Below are positions 6,929 to 17,500 of a stretch of 64,000 nt of DNA, piece after piece. The notes beneath the pieces were generated by a model. That model ran no database searches. It saw nothing but the letters and a program-made list of their open reading frames with translations, and was not told where the DNA came from. How positions within the stretch are numbered: the first letter of the stretch is position 1; every line of letters starts with the position of its first letter. A program made the position numbers and the translations under genes. Source of the DNA: Lawsonella clevelandensis (lineage in GTDB: Bacteria > Actinomycetota > Actinomycetes > Mycobacteriales > Mycobacteriaceae); assembly GCF_003241315.1 (NCBI RefSeq), contig NZ_QFOZ01000002.1:132244-196243 (forward strand), written 5' to 3'.

Positions 6929-8872
6929 ATGCAAGGAGGACGGCCTGCCCCGCGACGTTCATCTGGCCCTCGCTATACGCAAACTGGGCCAGTGGGTCGT
7001 ACTCCTCACCACGACTATTCCCGATCCTCGCAGCCGCAAAACGGGCACTCTCCCTTTCCAGCTCTTGAACAGCGCCTTTCCACAGTTTCTATGGATAAGC
7101 GATTTCGGTATGGTCGAGTGATACTCATTGTGGTGTTGGTGCTCTTTATTCCAGCCCTTATCTATGCGCAGATTATTGAGCGCCCTCGTCTTCTTAAAGA
7201 AGCACAGAGCCAACGAGCTGTCACACAAATCCTGTATGCGCCGCGTGGGGAAATTCGTGATGTGCATGGTACTCGTCTGGCCTATTCACGTGATGCCCGT
7301 AATCTGACGTTCCAGCCTTCTGTGGTGCGTAAGCAGATGCAGGCTGCGCATGATGCAGATTCCACGGCTCCAACATTTTCAGAATATATTGCCGGTATTG
7401 CTGATATGTTAGCTGCACAGATACCGGGAATTGATGCGGAAGACATGATGACTCGTATGTCATCGAATGAATCGTTTACCTATCTTGCTAAAAATGTTGA
7501 CCCGGCAGTTGCTACGCGCATTGTTGATAAGTATCCACAGGTTGGTCAGGAGTATCAGCAGATTCGTGAGTATCCAGGGGGAAGTCTAGGGGCTAACGTT
7601 ATTGGCGCTGTGGGAGTCGATAACGCGGGAATTCTTGGTCTTGAATCTTCAAAAAATACAGTACTTGCTGGAAGAAATGGGGAGAGGACATACGATCAGG
7701 CTACTGACGGAGCCTTCATCCCGGGGTCTGAGCGAAATAATGTCGATCCTTTACCCGGCAGTACTATTACGCTCACGCTAGATGCAGATGTGCAGTATTT
7801 TGTGCAATCGGCAGTGGAGTCTGCGAAGATTCATTCCGGTGCACAGCATGCTGAAGTAGTGGTGCTCGATTCAAAAACTGGGCATGTTGTTGCTATGGCT
7901 AACGCCAATACTTTTAACCCCAGTGCGAATCTCCTCCGTCAATCCGATTTCGATATGGGCAATCCTGCTATTACGAGCCCGTTCGAGCCCGGTTCTGTTA
8001 ATAAGGTTGTGGCTGCTACCGCCGCTATTCAATACAATGTGGCAAAACCTACAGAAGTTTTTCAAGTTCCTGGCCAGATCCAGATGGATTCGGTGACAGT
8101 GCGTGATGCATGGGAGCACGGGGTAGTTCCCTATACAATGACGGGTATTTTTGGTAAGTCGTCAAACGTGGGAACACTGATGATTGCACAACGAGTGGGG
8201 AAAGATCGCTATGCAGACATGTTGCAGAAGTTTGGCCTTGGGCATGCTACTGGCATTGAGCTAGCGGGGGAGAGTCCAGGCTTAGTTCCAGCACGTCGTC
8301 AATGGCAGGGCGGTACTTTCGCAAACCTCCCTATTGGCCAGGGTCTTTCCATGACACTGCTGCAAATGGCGTCGGTGTATCAGACCATCGCTAATGATGG
8401 TGTGCGTATCCCGCCGCGCATTATTGCCTCAATAACGAAATCTAATGGGCAGGTTATTCACCAGGATGAGCCTTCCGCTGTGCGTGTTGTTTCTACTGAA
8501 ACAGCCCGTACAGTGCGTAATATGTTTCGCGCAGTAGTTCAGGACGATACGGGCTATCAACAAGGTACGGGTCCGCAAGCTGCAGTTGAGGGCTACCAGA
8601 TTTCTGGAAAGACGGGAACGGCGCAGCAAGTAGATCCCGGGTGTAATTGCTACTCCAACAGTATGTATTGGATTACCTTTGCTGGTATAGCTCCCGCGGA
8701 TAATCCCCGTTATGTTATTGCCATCATGCTGGATAACCCCGTACGTGGCGTGCATGGGGAAGGTGGTCAGTCGGCTGCTCCACTTTTCCACGATATTGCG
8801 CAGTGGCTTCTTACCCGTGATAACGTGCCACTTTCCCCACCTGCTCCACGCTTGATTCTGCAGGCTGGCTGA
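6929..8872 (+). CDS. ftsI: septal peptidoglycan transpeptidase FtsI (PBP3/PbpB)
   Basis: Class B penicillin-binding protein that cross-links septal peptidoglycan with FtsW. The start at 6929 is preferred over an in-frame ATG at 6899 because AAAGGAG lies 6 bases before it, giving 647 residues. Order: Pro/Arg-rich cytoplasmic segment, one transmembrane helix (about residues 60-80), dimerisation domain, transpeptidase domain. Active-site motifs are complete: EPGSVNKV (nucleophile Ser near 356), KSSN (near 411) and SGKTGTAQQ (near 560). A close cysteine pair (GCNCYS) follows the KTG motif. No PASTA domain. Confidence 0.95.
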   Translation: MQGGRPAPRRSSGPRYTQTGPVGRTPHHDYSRSSQPQNGHSPFPALEQRLSTVSMDKRFRYGRVILIVVLVLFIPALIYAQIIERPRLLKEAQSQRAVTQILYAPRGEIRDVHGTRLAYSRDARNLTFQPSVVRKQMQAAHDADSTAPTFSEYIAGIADMLAAQIPGIDAEDMMTRMSSNESFTYLAKNVDPAVATRIVDKYPQVGQEYQQIREYPGGSLGANVIGAVGVDNAGILGLESSKNTVLAGRNGERTYDQATDGAFIPGSERNNVDPLPGSTITLTLDADVQYFVQSAVESAKIHSGAQHAEVVVLDSKTGHVVAMANANTFNPSANLLRQSDFDMGNPAITSPFEPGSVNKVVAATAAIQYNVAKPTEVFQVPGQIQMDSVTVRDAWEHGVVPYTMTGIFGKSSNVGTLMIAQRVGKDRYADMLQKFGLGHATGIELAGESPGLVPARRQWQGGTFANLPIGQGLSMTLLQMASVYQTIANDGVRIPPRIIASITKSNGQVIHQDEPSAVRVVSTETARTVRNMFRAVVQDDTGYQQGTGPQAAVEGYQISGKTGTAQQVDPGCNCYSNSMYWITFAGIAPADNPRYVIAIMLDNPVRGVHGEGGQSAAPLFHDIAQWLLTRDNVPLSPPAPRLILQAG

Positions 8873-8959
8873 AACCGGTAGTCTGGTAAGCGCTGGCATT
8901 AAACTACTGGAATTACTATTAGCATCTTCTACTAACATCGTTGGAAAGAACTACTCATT

Positions 8960-10480
8960 ATGCAGACTCTTAAAGACCTTGCTGTCTTGTGTACTAGCAC
9001 GTGTACCAGCAAGGATGGTAGTACCGAGATTTCTGGAATCACGCTTCAATCCGCTGCAGTACAGCCGGGGGACATGTTTGCGGCTTTGCCAGGATTGCAT
9101 GTTCATGGAGCTCATTTTGTTGAGGATGCCTGTCAGCGCGGTGCTTCTGCCGTTCTGACTGATCCAGAGGGAGCCCGTATTGTCGCTTCCACCGGAGTGA
9201 ATAACATACCTCTACTGGTCGTTGATGATATTCGCGCTGTACTTGGCAGAGTTAGCGCAGCGATCTATGGGAATCCTTCTTACGATGTTCCGGTTATTGG
9301 TATTACTGGTACCTCCGGGAAAACGACAACGTCCTATCTGATTGAATCGGCTTTTCGTACTGCGGGCCATTCTGTTGGCATGATTGGTACTACTGGTTCG
9401 CGTATTAATGGTGTACGTGTTCCCAGTTCGCTGACTACTCCGGAAGCACCGGATCTGCAACGTCTTTTCGCTACCATGAGGGATGACGGTGTGCACCGTA
9501 TTGTCATGGAGGTCTCTAGCCATTCGTTACTGCTGGGACGAGTGGGCGGTACGCGATTCCGTATTGGTGCGTTTCTCAACCTTTCGCAGGATCATCTGGA
9601 CTTTCATCACACTATGGAGGAGTACTTCCAGGCTAAAGCACGGCTATTTACGAAGGACTCAGGAACTTGTTGTGATCGTGCCGTCATTTGTATAGATGAT
9701 AGCTGGGGTCTTCGCATGCGCGATATAGCGGAGGCTTCTGGATGTACTCCGGTCACGGTGTCTACTACCGGTAATGCTGATTACAGTGCAGGTCCTTCTA
9801 GTATTGCTGATGATGGTACGCAACAGTGTGTTATCACTGATCCGCAGGGGAATGAGCACAAGCTTGTTTTACCTATGCCGGGGCGTTTTAATGTTGCTAA
9901 TGCGCTTGTTGCTCTTGCTGTTTCGGAACTTGCTGGGCTACCCATTGAGGATGCTCTTGCTGGTATTGCTCATGTTGTCGTTCCGGGCCGTTTACAGCGT
10001 ATTGATGAAGGTCAGGATTATTTAGCAATTGTTGATTACGCGCATAAGCCTGCCGCGGTAGCTGCTGTTATCGCTACTCTTCGTAGTGAGATTAAGGGAA
10101 GGCTATGTGTTGTTCTCGGCGCTGGTGGGGATCGTGATGCTAGTAAGCGTGCCATTATGGGTCGGGAGGCAGCACGTGGATCTGACTTATTTATTGTTAC
10201 CGATGACAATCCTCGTTCGGAGGATCCAGCAGTAATTCGTGCAGCTGTAGAGGCTGGGGCTTATGAACTTCCCACAGAAGAGCGTGGGGAAGTACGTAAT
10301 ATAGGCGATCGAGCAGCTGCTATTCGTGCTGCTATTGCATGGGCAGAACCAGGAGATGCAGTTCTCGTTGCTGGCAAAGGGCATGAGACAGGCCAGAATG
10401 TGAATGGGGTCATCCACCATTTTGATGATCGGGAAGAGGTTCGCGCTGCTCTACAGGAGCGCCGGACTGGTAGTCTTTGA
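8960..10480 (+). CDS. murE: UDP-MurNAc-tripeptide synthetase MurE
   Basis: Cytoplasmic Mur ligase (506 aa) adding the third residue to UDP-MurNAc-L-Ala-D-Glu. Visible: the N-terminal UDP-binding domain, ATP-binding GTSGKTTTSYL (about residues 115-125), the MEVSSHSL motif, the NLSQDHLDFHHTMEEY segment, and the C-terminal Mur ligase domain with VDYAHKPAA and TDDNPRSEDP. The DNPR motif is that of meso-diaminopimelate-adding MurE enzymes, as expected for this order. It sits about 85 bases after ftsI and 56 before murF. Confidence 0.95.
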   Translation: MQTLKDLAVLCTSTCTSKDGSTEISGITLQSAAVQPGDMFAALPGLHVHGAHFVEDACQRGASAVLTDPEGARIVASTGVNNIPLLVVDDIRAVLGRVSAAIYGNPSYDVPVIGITGTSGKTTTSYLIESAFRTAGHSVGMIGTTGSRINGVRVPSSLTTPEAPDLQRLFATMRDDGVHRIVMEVSSHSLLLGRVGGTRFRIGAFLNLSQDHLDFHHTMEEYFQAKARLFTKDSGTCCDRAVICIDDSWGLRMRDIAEASGCTPVTVSTTGNADYSAGPSSIADDGTQQCVITDPQGNEHKLVLPMPGRFNVANALVALAVSELAGLPIEDALAGIAHVVVPGRLQRIDEGQDYLAIVDYAHKPAAVAAVIATLRSEIKGRLCVVLGAGGDRDASKRAIMGREAARGSDLFIVTDDNPRSEDPAVIRAAVEAGAYELPTEERGEVRNIGDRAAAIRAAIAWAEPGDAVLVAGKGHETGQNVNGVIHHFDDREEVRAALQERRTGSL

Positions 10481-10536
10481 ACAGGTTATTTCAGCGATAG
10501 CGAAGAGAAGAAAGCTAAAGCGGAAGAAGGAAACGA

Positions 10537-12027
10537 GTGATCCCTCTCTCATTGGATCAAATTGCCACGATTGTTGGTGGCACCCTTAACGAGGCTGCCG
10601 ATCCTCATACTGTTGTGAACGGTACTGTCGAGTTTGATAGTCGTAAGGTGACTCCAGGGGGGCTTTTTCTATGTATCCCAGGGGCACGAGTCGATGGGCA
10701 TGATTTTGCTGCGGCAGCTATTGCTGATGGGGCAGTGGCAGTAATAGCAACTCGTCCTGTTGAGGTGCCCGCTATTATGGTGCAGCCTCTGGGGAAAGTA
10801 GATTCTCGCGCTACAGCTCTAGAGAATGATGAGAATGGTTGCACTGCAGCTATTCTACAGGCACTCGCTAAATTGGCTCGCTATGTGGTGAAAACGCTGA
10901 TCGATGAAGAGTCATTAACTGTTGTCGGTATTACCGGTTCTTCCGGGAAAACCACAACAAAGGATCTTGTCACACAAGTATTGTCCACAGCAGGTGCAGT
11001 AGTATCTCCACCTGGATCGTTCAACAATGAATTAGGTTTCCCCTGGACCGCTCTCCGCGCTGACCGAAATACACGTTTCTTAGTACTGGAAATGTCTGCC
11101 CGAGGAATTGGTCATATTCACGATCTCACCGAGATTGTTGCCCCAACAATAGGTGTCGTTCTTAATGTAGGACATGCGCATTTGGGTGAATTTGGTTCAC
11201 AGGAAGCTATTGCCCAAGCAAAAGGGGAATTAGTAGAAGCACTTCCTGCAGCAGCCTATGGAGGCATTGCTATCCTCAATGCTGATGATGATCGTGTTTC
11301 GCAAATGTCGCAGCGTACAAAAGCGCGTGTTATTACCTTCGGAACTCGCCCCAGTGCAGATTTCACTGCAGTAGATATCCGCATGGACAGATTGTCACGT
11401 GCAAGCTATACATTATCGGCGTTAGGGCATGAATACCCTGTCCAACTAGCTGTTTCTGGCGAGCATAATGTACTGAACTCACTTGCGGCATTAATTGTGG
11501 TACACGCGTGTGATATTCCTCTGCAACAAGCAATTACAGCCTTGAGTCAAGCAACTATTGTCTCTGGTCGGCGGATGGATGTGAAGGAACTTTCCAACAG
11601 CACCATCGTTATTAACGATTCCTATAACGCCAATCCGGACTCTATGCGAGCAGCTATTGCTGCGCTAAGTAATATGGCGCGTACCTCTACAGAAATGAAG
11701 AGAGAAAGTTGGGCAATCCTAGGTTTAATGGGAGAGCTGGGGAAAGAGTCCATCTCCCAGCATGTTGCTCTTGCGAAGACTCTCGCCGACTGCGGAATTG
11801 ATCATGTCCTTACTGTGGGTAGTAACCCGGAGATGAATTCTCTTTGTGACGCTGCACATGAAATGGGAGTTTCAGCAGTGAGCATAGATAATAAGGAGGA
11901 CGCTGCCGCATACCTCTCTGAGCATTATCACCCGGGTGATGTGATCTTGGTGAAGGCATCGCAAGCCGTCGGACTCTGGACTATTGCGGACACCATTATC
12001 TCTGCCGCTAATGGAGCAGCTGAGTAA
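10537..12027 (+). CDS. murF: UDP-MurNAc-tripeptide--D-Ala-D-Ala ligase MurF
   Basis: Final cytoplasmic Mur ligase (496 aa), adding D-Ala-D-Ala to UDP-MurNAc-tripeptide. Visible: N-terminal MIPLSLDQIATIVGG, ATP-binding GSSGKTTTKDL (about residue 134), SFNNELGFPWT, VLEMSARGIGHI, the LNVGHAHLGEFGS motif, and the C-terminal INDSYNANPDSMRAA substrate motif. The start is GTG with AAGGA about 7 bases upstream. The mraY start lies 12 bases after the stop. Confidence 0.95.
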   Translation: MIPLSLDQIATIVGGTLNEAADPHTVVNGTVEFDSRKVTPGGLFLCIPGARVDGHDFAAAAIADGAVAVIATRPVEVPAIMVQPLGKVDSRATALENDENGCTAAILQALAKLARYVVKTLIDEESLTVVGITGSSGKTTTKDLVTQVLSTAGAVVSPPGSFNNELGFPWTALRADRNTRFLVLEMSARGIGHIHDLTEIVAPTIGVVLNVGHAHLGEFGSQEAIAQAKGELVEALPAAAYGGIAILNADDDRVSQMSQRTKARVITFGTRPSADFTAVDIRMDRLSRASYTLSALGHEYPVQLAVSGEHNVLNSLAALIVVHACDIPLQQAITALSQATIVSGRRMDVKELSNSTIVINDSYNANPDSMRAAIAALSNMARTSTEMKRESWAILGLMGELGKESISQHVALAKTLADCGIDHVLTVGSNPEMNSLCDAAHEMGVSAVSIDNKEDAAAYLSEHYHPGDVILVKASQAVGLWTIADTIISAANGAAE

Positions 12028-12039
12028 AGGATCAAACTA

Positions 12040-13131
12040 GTGGCTCAAATTATTGTTGCACTGTGTGTATCAGTGTTAGTTTCCATACTGCTGACACCAG
12101 TGCTCATTAAAAAATTTCGACAACGCGATATTCGTCAAGAGATTCGTGAAGATGGACCGCAAACTCACTTAGTGAAGGCCGGAACACCCACCATGGGTGG
12201 TTTGGCAATCCTTGCTGGTATTTGGGCGGGGTACTTTTCCGGCGTCCTAGTGGGTGCCTTAACAGATGGGGGAGGGCCAGCTGCATCTGGACTCCTTGTC
12301 CTCATGCTGACGACGTGCCTTGGACTAGTCGGTTTCGCAGATGATGCGATTAAAGTTTTCAAGAAACGTAACCTGGGGCTTACCCCAAAGGCGAAATTCC
12401 TAGGACAGTTTGTTGCCGCTATTCTCTTTGCTGTTCTTGCTATTTTCTTCCCCAATGAGCATGGTCTGACACCAGCATCGAAATTTTTCTCCATAACTCG
12501 CGATATTCCGGTAATGAGTATGGCAGCAGGCGGTGGCATCGTCTTCATCATATTTGCCTATTTTGTTATTACCGCTTGGTCCAATGCTGTCAATATCACT
12601 GATGGTCTGGATGGCTTAGCTGCTGGTTCTATGGCGTTAGTCATGGGTGCCTACACCATTATTACTTTCTGGCAATTCCGCAATGCATGCTCAACTACTG
12701 GTAATGCAGTGGGATGCTATCAGGTAAGAGACCCACTAGATATCTCTATCTTGTGTGCGGCTGCACTAGGTGCGTGTATAGGTTTTCTCTGGTGGAACTG
12801 TAACCCCGCCAAAATATTTATGGGTGACACTGGCTCGCTAGCGTTGGGTGGTTTAGTTGCGGGTATCTCTATTGTGAGTAGAACAGAGCTCCTCATGGTT
12901 GTTATTGGTGCTCTTTTCGTTATTGAAATTTTCTCTGTTGTACTGCAGGTAGGGTTCTTTAAAGCGACAGGACGACGTATTCTGCGTATGGCACCTTTCC
13001 ATCATCACTTTGAGTTGGGTGGATGGAAAGAAACGACTGTTATTGTACGATTCTGGCTGATTGCTGGATTGTCTGCAGGACTCGGTATGGCCGTTTTCTA
13101 TGCAGACTGGCTATCAAAGGTGGCGGTATAA
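12040..13131 (+). CDS. mraY: phospho-MurNAc-pentapeptide-transferase MraY
   Basis: Integral membrane enzyme (363 aa, about 10 helices) transferring phospho-MurNAc-pentapeptide to undecaprenyl phosphate to give lipid I. Visible family motifs: [32 protein letters not shown] (Mg-binding Asp pair), [32 protein letters not shown] and [17 protein letters not shown] start. The murD ATG follows the TAA directly, so the two are tightly coupled. Confidence 0.96.
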   Translation: MAQIIVALCVSVLVSILLTPVLIKKFRQRDIRQEIREDGPQTHLVKAGTPTMGGLAILAGIWAGYFSGVLVGALTDGGGPAASGLLVLMLTTCLGLVGFADDAIKVFKKRNLGLTPKAKFLGQFVAAILFAVLAIFFPNEHGLTPASKFFSITRDIPVMSMAAGGGIVFIIFAYFVITAWSNAVNITDGLDGLAAGSMALVMGAYTIITFWQFRNACSTTGNAVGCYQVRDPLDISILCAAALGACIGFLWWNCNPAKIFMGDTGSLALGGLVAGISIVSRTELLMVVIGALFVIEIFSVVLQVGFFKATGRRILRMAPFHHHFELGGWKETTVIVRFWLIAGLSAGLGMAVFYADWLSKVAV

Positions 13132-14556
13132 ATGCCTGCAATGCCCATAGATCTTACTGATCAAAAAGTATTTGTTTTGGGTGCAGGAGTCTCTGGCCTC
13201 GCGGCGGCGCGTCTACTGCGTCATATTGGGGCTATCCCCATTGTGGTGGAGGATGAGGATGCTGCGCGTGCCAAAGCCAGCGACATAGCCGACAGTGTTC
13301 TCACAATGGCAGAAGCAGAAGATGCCCTCAGTGAGGCCGCACTTGTTGTGACAAGCCCAGGTATCCCTCCGCATCATCCTTTTTTTACTGCTACTACCGC
13401 AGCTAATGTGCCGGTATGGGGGGATGTAGAACTATGCTGGCACGTCGATAAGGCTAGTTTGTGTGGACCTTCTCGTGTATGGCTCGCCGTTACCGGGACG
13501 AATGGTAAAACCACCACAGTGGGTATGACGACTGCCATCTGCCAACAAGCGGGAATGTCCGCGGTAGCCTGCGGTAATATCGGCTACCCCATTGAAGAAG
13601 CCCTTCTGGATCCGAATCACCCCGATGTTCTTGTCTGTGAACTCTCTAGTTTCCAACTGCATTGGGCTCCCAGTGTGAAACCGCTGGCCGGAGCATTACT
13701 AAACATTGATGAAGACCATCTCGATTGGCATGGCTCAGTAGAGGCATACGCAGCGGATAAGGCGCGAGTGTTGAATGGTCTCTATGCCATTGTGGGTCTT
13801 GATGACCCGCGTGCTGCCGCAGCTGGCGATGAGTGTTCTGCACAGTTTGTTATTGGGTTCCGTGCCGGAGAACCAGTACGTGGCCAGATTGGAGTCCACG
13901 AAAATGGACTTTTCGATAATGCATTTGGGCCTAATGACGCAGCTCGTTTTCTTATAGAGTGCGCCGATATTCACCCAGCAGGTCCCGCTGGTGTTCTCGA
14001 TGCAGGGGCAGCCGCAGCACTTGCAATGGCAGCAGGAGCGATGCCGCAGGACGTCAACGATGCACTTAAAGATTTTGTTGTGGCCCCACATCGTAATGCT
14101 GTCGTTACTACTATTGACGGCATCACCTATGTTGATGATTCAAAAGCCACGAATCCGCATGCCGCACGTAGCTCTATGCTGGGCTATAGCTCTATTGTGT
14201 GGATCGCCGGTGGACAGCTCAAGGGAGCTGATATTACTCCACTTATTGATGAGGTAGGTGCCCGTCTACGTGGCGCTGTCATTATCGGAAAAGATGGGGA
14301 TCTTATTGTCAATGCTCTCCACACAGCACGTCCTGAGATACCAGTAGTTCGTATTCGCACTGGTGATGATGGAACAGATACGCCACCGCCAGCAGAAGAG
14401 ACAGAGCAGGCTATGGTAGAAGCTGTCGCTGCTGCACAAGAAATGGCACAATCTGGCGACACGGTACTTTTAGCACCTGCCGCTGCTAGCTATGACATGT
14501 TTACTGGATATGGACAACGCGGTGATCTTTTCGCCACGACCATACTGAAGCATTAA
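13132..14556 (+). CDS. murD: UDP-MurNAc-L-alanine--D-glutamate ligase MurD
   Basis: Cytoplasmic Mur ligase (474 aa) adding D-Glu to UDP-MurNAc-L-Ala. Visible: an N-terminal Rossmann-like FVLGAGVSGLAAARLL, ATP-binding GTNGKTTTVGM (about residue 122), ELSSFQLHW, NIDEDHLDWHGS and the MurD signature YVDDSKATNPHAA. Length is normal. The codon following the mraY stop is the start; a second in-frame ATG lies 9 bases on. Confidence 0.96.
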   Translation: MPAMPIDLTDQKVFVLGAGVSGLAAARLLRHIGAIPIVVEDEDAARAKASDIADSVLTMAEAEDALSEAALVVTSPGIPPHHPFFTATTAANVPVWGDVELCWHVDKASLCGPSRVWLAVTGTNGKTTTVGMTTAICQQAGMSAVACGNIGYPIEEALLDPNHPDVLVCELSSFQLHWAPSVKPLAGALLNIDEDHLDWHGSVEAYAADKARVLNGLYAIVGLDDPRAAAAGDECSAQFVIGFRAGEPVRGQIGVHENGLFDNAFGPNDAARFLIECADIHPAGPAGVLDAGAAAALAMAAGAMPQDVNDALKDFVVAPHRNAVVTTIDGITYVDDSKATNPHAARSSMLGYSSIVWIAGGQLKGADITPLIDEVGARLRGAVIIGKDGDLIVNALHTARPEIPVVRIRTGDDGTDTPPPAEETEQAMVEAVAAAQEMAQSGDTVLLAPAAASYDMFTGYGQRGDLFATTILKH

Positions 14557-14596
14557 GAGGACAACACCACTCCGTCACGGGAGAAGGGAGGACAGT

Positions 14597-16255
14597 ATGG
14601 CGACTGAGTCTATCAAGAACGTCGGTAATGCTGCATCCACTCACGCTACGGAGACGAACCACGAAGATACCAGTAAAAAGCAGAAGATCGGTAGTCCTGT
14701 TAAAGCAGAACTGCAGAAGTTTGTGGCAGGTTTCCGGAATTACTACACCGGTCCTCTCGCTGATGTTCACCTTATAGTGACAATCTGCATTATTCTCTCA
14801 ATTCTTGGCGTGGTGATGGTGCTCGATGCATCAGGCCCGGCCTCGTTGCGAGATTACGGAAACTATTACACAGTATTCATCCGTCAATGTATCTTCATGC
14901 TTATTGGGTGGCTAGGCTTTTACGTCGCTTTGCGAATACCTTTTTCAGCATTGCGTAAATTAGCCTTCCCCCTCTATATATTCTCCTTCCTCTTACTTAT
15001 TCTTGTGGCGATTCCTGGCGTTGGACAGGAACGTAATGGTGCGCGTTCATGGTTCGTTTTTGGACCGGTAGCATTCCAACCTTCGGAACTTGCCAAAGTT
15101 ATCATCATTGTGGTGGTGGCGCTTTATCTGGGACAATTAACGCCAATGTCAAAGATTGGCGATACTCTTCGCCCCATTGGCCTTTTTATTCCCATTATTG
15201 CGTTAGTTATTGTGCAACGAGATTTGGGTATGGCAGTTACGTTTGGTGTTGTTCTCGTTGCCTTTCTCTTTTTTAGTAGACTCCCCAACAAAGTTATTTG
15301 GATAACTATTGGTGGTGCTGTCGCTCTCTTCCTTATTCTCACGCTCACTACTGGATTCCGTACTGATCGTCTTATTGCCTACTGGCATCAACTTAAAGGT
15401 GGCACATATGATGCGCAGGGGGCAGGTTATCAGTCTTATCAATCACGGTTGGCGCTGGCTGATGGTGGTTTTAGCGGAGTTGGATTAGGGCAGTCACGGG
15501 CGAAGTATTTTTATCTTCCAGAAGCTCCTAACGACTTCGTTTTTGCCATTATTGGAGAAGAACTTGGGCTTATTGGTTCTGTGATTGTGACATTGCTATA
15601 CACCGCATTAGGTCTGATAGGTCTGCGTATAGCACGGCGCGTGCTAGATCCTTCTATGCGTCTTATCGCTAGTGTTGGAACAACGTCAATAGTGGTTCAA
15701 GCGTTTATTAACATGGGCTATGTTGCGGGCGCTCTTCCGGTAACAGGTCTGCAGCTTCCTCTTATTTCCGCAGGTGGTTCCGCTACGGTAACAACACTTT
15801 TCCTATTGGGGCTTATTACCAGTACCGCACGTCATGAGAGAGCCGCTGTAGCAGCTATTAGTACGGGAAGCGGACGCATTGGTAAAGCGCTGCATCTTTC
15901 CACCCCGCATGTTTATTCTCCAGATGACGTTCTTAATTTCGGTCGATATACAGGGATTGCACAATGGATGGTCGGAAAGACCCCTGTTTCTGTAAAAGCC
16001 TCTCGCAGTACAGATCCTCGTCGCGCAGATCCGCGCCCAGGACCGCCTAGAGCGCAGCAGCAACGACCAAAGCCGCGTCCTGGACAATCATCATCCGCCG
16101 GGGGAAGACGAAAAGCCCCTACTTCACGCGGAAATTCTACTGGTTCGCGCACGCTTCCTCCGCTTGATCGTCCACAAGGCCGTCGGTGGAATCCTCCACC
16201 ACGCGGAAGCTATGGCGATAACTTTGGCCCCAATGGGCCAAGATCACGACGCTAA
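14597..16255 (+). CDS. ftsW: septal peptidoglycan glycosyltransferase FtsW
   Basis: SEDS-family polymerase (552 aa) that polymerises lipid II at the septum together with FtsI. About ten transmembrane helices follow a roughly 60-residue cytoplasmic head. SEDS motifs are visible: GARSWFVFGPVAFQPSELAK, the conserved YQSYQSRLALADGG segment, and LPEAPNDFVFAIIGEELG. The last 80 residues form a Pro/Arg/Ser-rich, presumably disordered tail that could bind other divisome proteins, as FtsW tails do in mycobacteria. GGGAGGA lies 4 bases before the ATG. Confidence 0.95.
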   Translation: MATESIKNVGNAASTHATETNHEDTSKKQKIGSPVKAELQKFVAGFRNYYTGPLADVHLIVTICIILSILGVVMVLDASGPASLRDYGNYYTVFIRQCIFMLIGWLGFYVALRIPFSALRKLAFPLYIFSFLLLILVAIPGVGQERNGARSWFVFGPVAFQPSELAKVIIIVVVALYLGQLTPMSKIGDTLRPIGLFIPIIALVIVQRDLGMAVTFGVVLVAFLFFSRLPNKVIWITIGGAVALFLILTLTTGFRTDRLIAYWHQLKGGTYDAQGAGYQSYQSRLALADGGFSGVGLGQSRAKYFYLPEAPNDFVFAIIGEELGLIGSVIVTLLYTALGLIGLRIARRVLDPSMRLIASVGTTSIVVQAFINMGYVAGALPVTGLQLPLISAGGSATVTTLFLLGLITSTARHERAAVAAISTGSGRIGKALHLSTPHVYSPDDVLNFGRYTGIAQWMVGKTPVSVKASRSTDPRRADPRPGPPRAQQQRPKPRPGQSSSAGGRRKAPTSRGNSTGSRTLPPLDRPQGRRWNPPPRGSYGDNFGPNGPRSRR

Positions 16256-16288
16256 TTGAGCTAATCCACACTAATGAGGACATAACAG

Positions 16289-17479
16289 ATGACGAGAAAA
16301 TCTCTTTCCGTAGTACTTGCTGGCGGAGGTACTGCGGGGCATATTGAACCAGCAATGGCGGTAGCTGATGCATTAACGCACCTCGACCCCTCAATTCGTG
16401 TGACAGCGCTAGGAACTGAACGTGGTTTAGAAAAAGATCTTGTACCCGCGCGTGGGTATGACCTCCGCATGATTGAGGCAGTACCATTGCCGCGTCATCT
16501 TACGAAAGAACTGTTTCGTGTTCCGGGACGGTTACACACCTCGGTGAAACAGGCTCGTGATGTTATGGATGATGTCGCAGCGGATGTCCTTATTGGTTTT
16601 GGCGGGTATGTATCCATGTCTGCCTACTTAGCAGCTCGAAAAGGTTCTCGACATATTCCCTACATTGTGCATGAGGCTAATGCGCGAGCTGGGATTGCCA
16701 ATAAAATTGGAGCTCGACACGCATGTCGAGTTCTTGGAGCAGTACCTGGGTGCGGTTTCCCCATTGACGTTGTGGGAATCCCTGTACGTCCCACTATTAG
16801 CCAACTGGATCGCTCTGCATTGCGTGCAGAAGCACGTGAATTTTTTGGACTTGATCCCCAGGCTCCCGTTCTTTTGGAATTTGGTGGTTCACAAGGGGCG
16901 CAGTCTCTTAACCGAGTGATGAATGAAGCAGTTTCTGGGTTGGCTGAAAAAAACATTGGTGTTCTGCAAGCGGTAGGACCCAAAAATTATGATTGTGGTG
17001 ATCCTACACGCGGGGGTGCACCTGCTGGTGCGAAGGATCTTTCACTGCCATCGGGAATTACTGCTCGAAATGTTGCCCCAGACAATGCACCAGCCCAGAT
17101 ACAAGTTCCCTATATTAACACTATGAACTTGGCATATGCTGCTGCTGATTGTGTTATCTGTCGTTCTGGAGCAATGACAGTCGCGGAGATTTCCGCTGTG
17201 GGACTTCCCGCTTTATATGTTCCACTTCCTATCGGTAATGGCGAACAGGCACTTAATGCGCAGCCAGTTATAGAAGCAGGTGGGGGAACTCTTATTAACG
17301 ACCATGATCTTACAGGTCAGCAGGTTATAGACTGGGCAGAGAATCTTCTTACTACCCCTGGGAAATATCAGACGGCCGTTGCTGGGGCGTTACGCTCTGG
17401 CTCTCGTAATGCTGCAGAAGATGTAGCACGCGCCGCTTGTGATCTTGTTGGTTATTCGCTTCCCGCGTCACAACACTAG
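16289..17479 (+). CDS. murG: lipid II synthase MurG
   Basis: Peripheral membrane glycosyltransferase (396 aa) adding GlcNAc to lipid I to give lipid II. Visible: the N-terminal glycine-rich loop VLAGGGTAGHIEPAMAVA, the second loop FGGSQGAQSLNRVM (about residue 200), and the UDP-GlcNAc site CRSGAMTVAEISAVGLPALY with NGEQALNAQP. A small insert (DCGDPTRGGAPAGAKD) lies in the second half. GAGGA lies 8 bases before the ATG. Confidence 0.95.
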   Translation: MTRKSLSVVLAGGGTAGHIEPAMAVADALTHLDPSIRVTALGTERGLEKDLVPARGYDLRMIEAVPLPRHLTKELFRVPGRLHTSVKQARDVMDDVAADVLIGFGGYVSMSAYLAARKGSRHIPYIVHEANARAGIANKIGARHACRVLGAVPGCGFPIDVVGIPVRPTISQLDRSALRAEAREFFGLDPQAPVLLEFGGSQGAQSLNRVMNEAVSGLAEKNIGVLQAVGPKNYDCGDPTRGGAPAGAKDLSLPSGITARNVAPDNAPAQIQVPYINTMNLAYAAADCVICRSGAMTVAEISAVGLPALYVPLPIGNGEQALNAQPVIEAGGGTLINDHDLTGQQVIDWAENLLTTPGKYQTAVAGALRSGSRNAAEDVARAACDLVGYSLPASQH

Positions 17480-17500
17480 ACACTACTAGGAGAAAACAGC

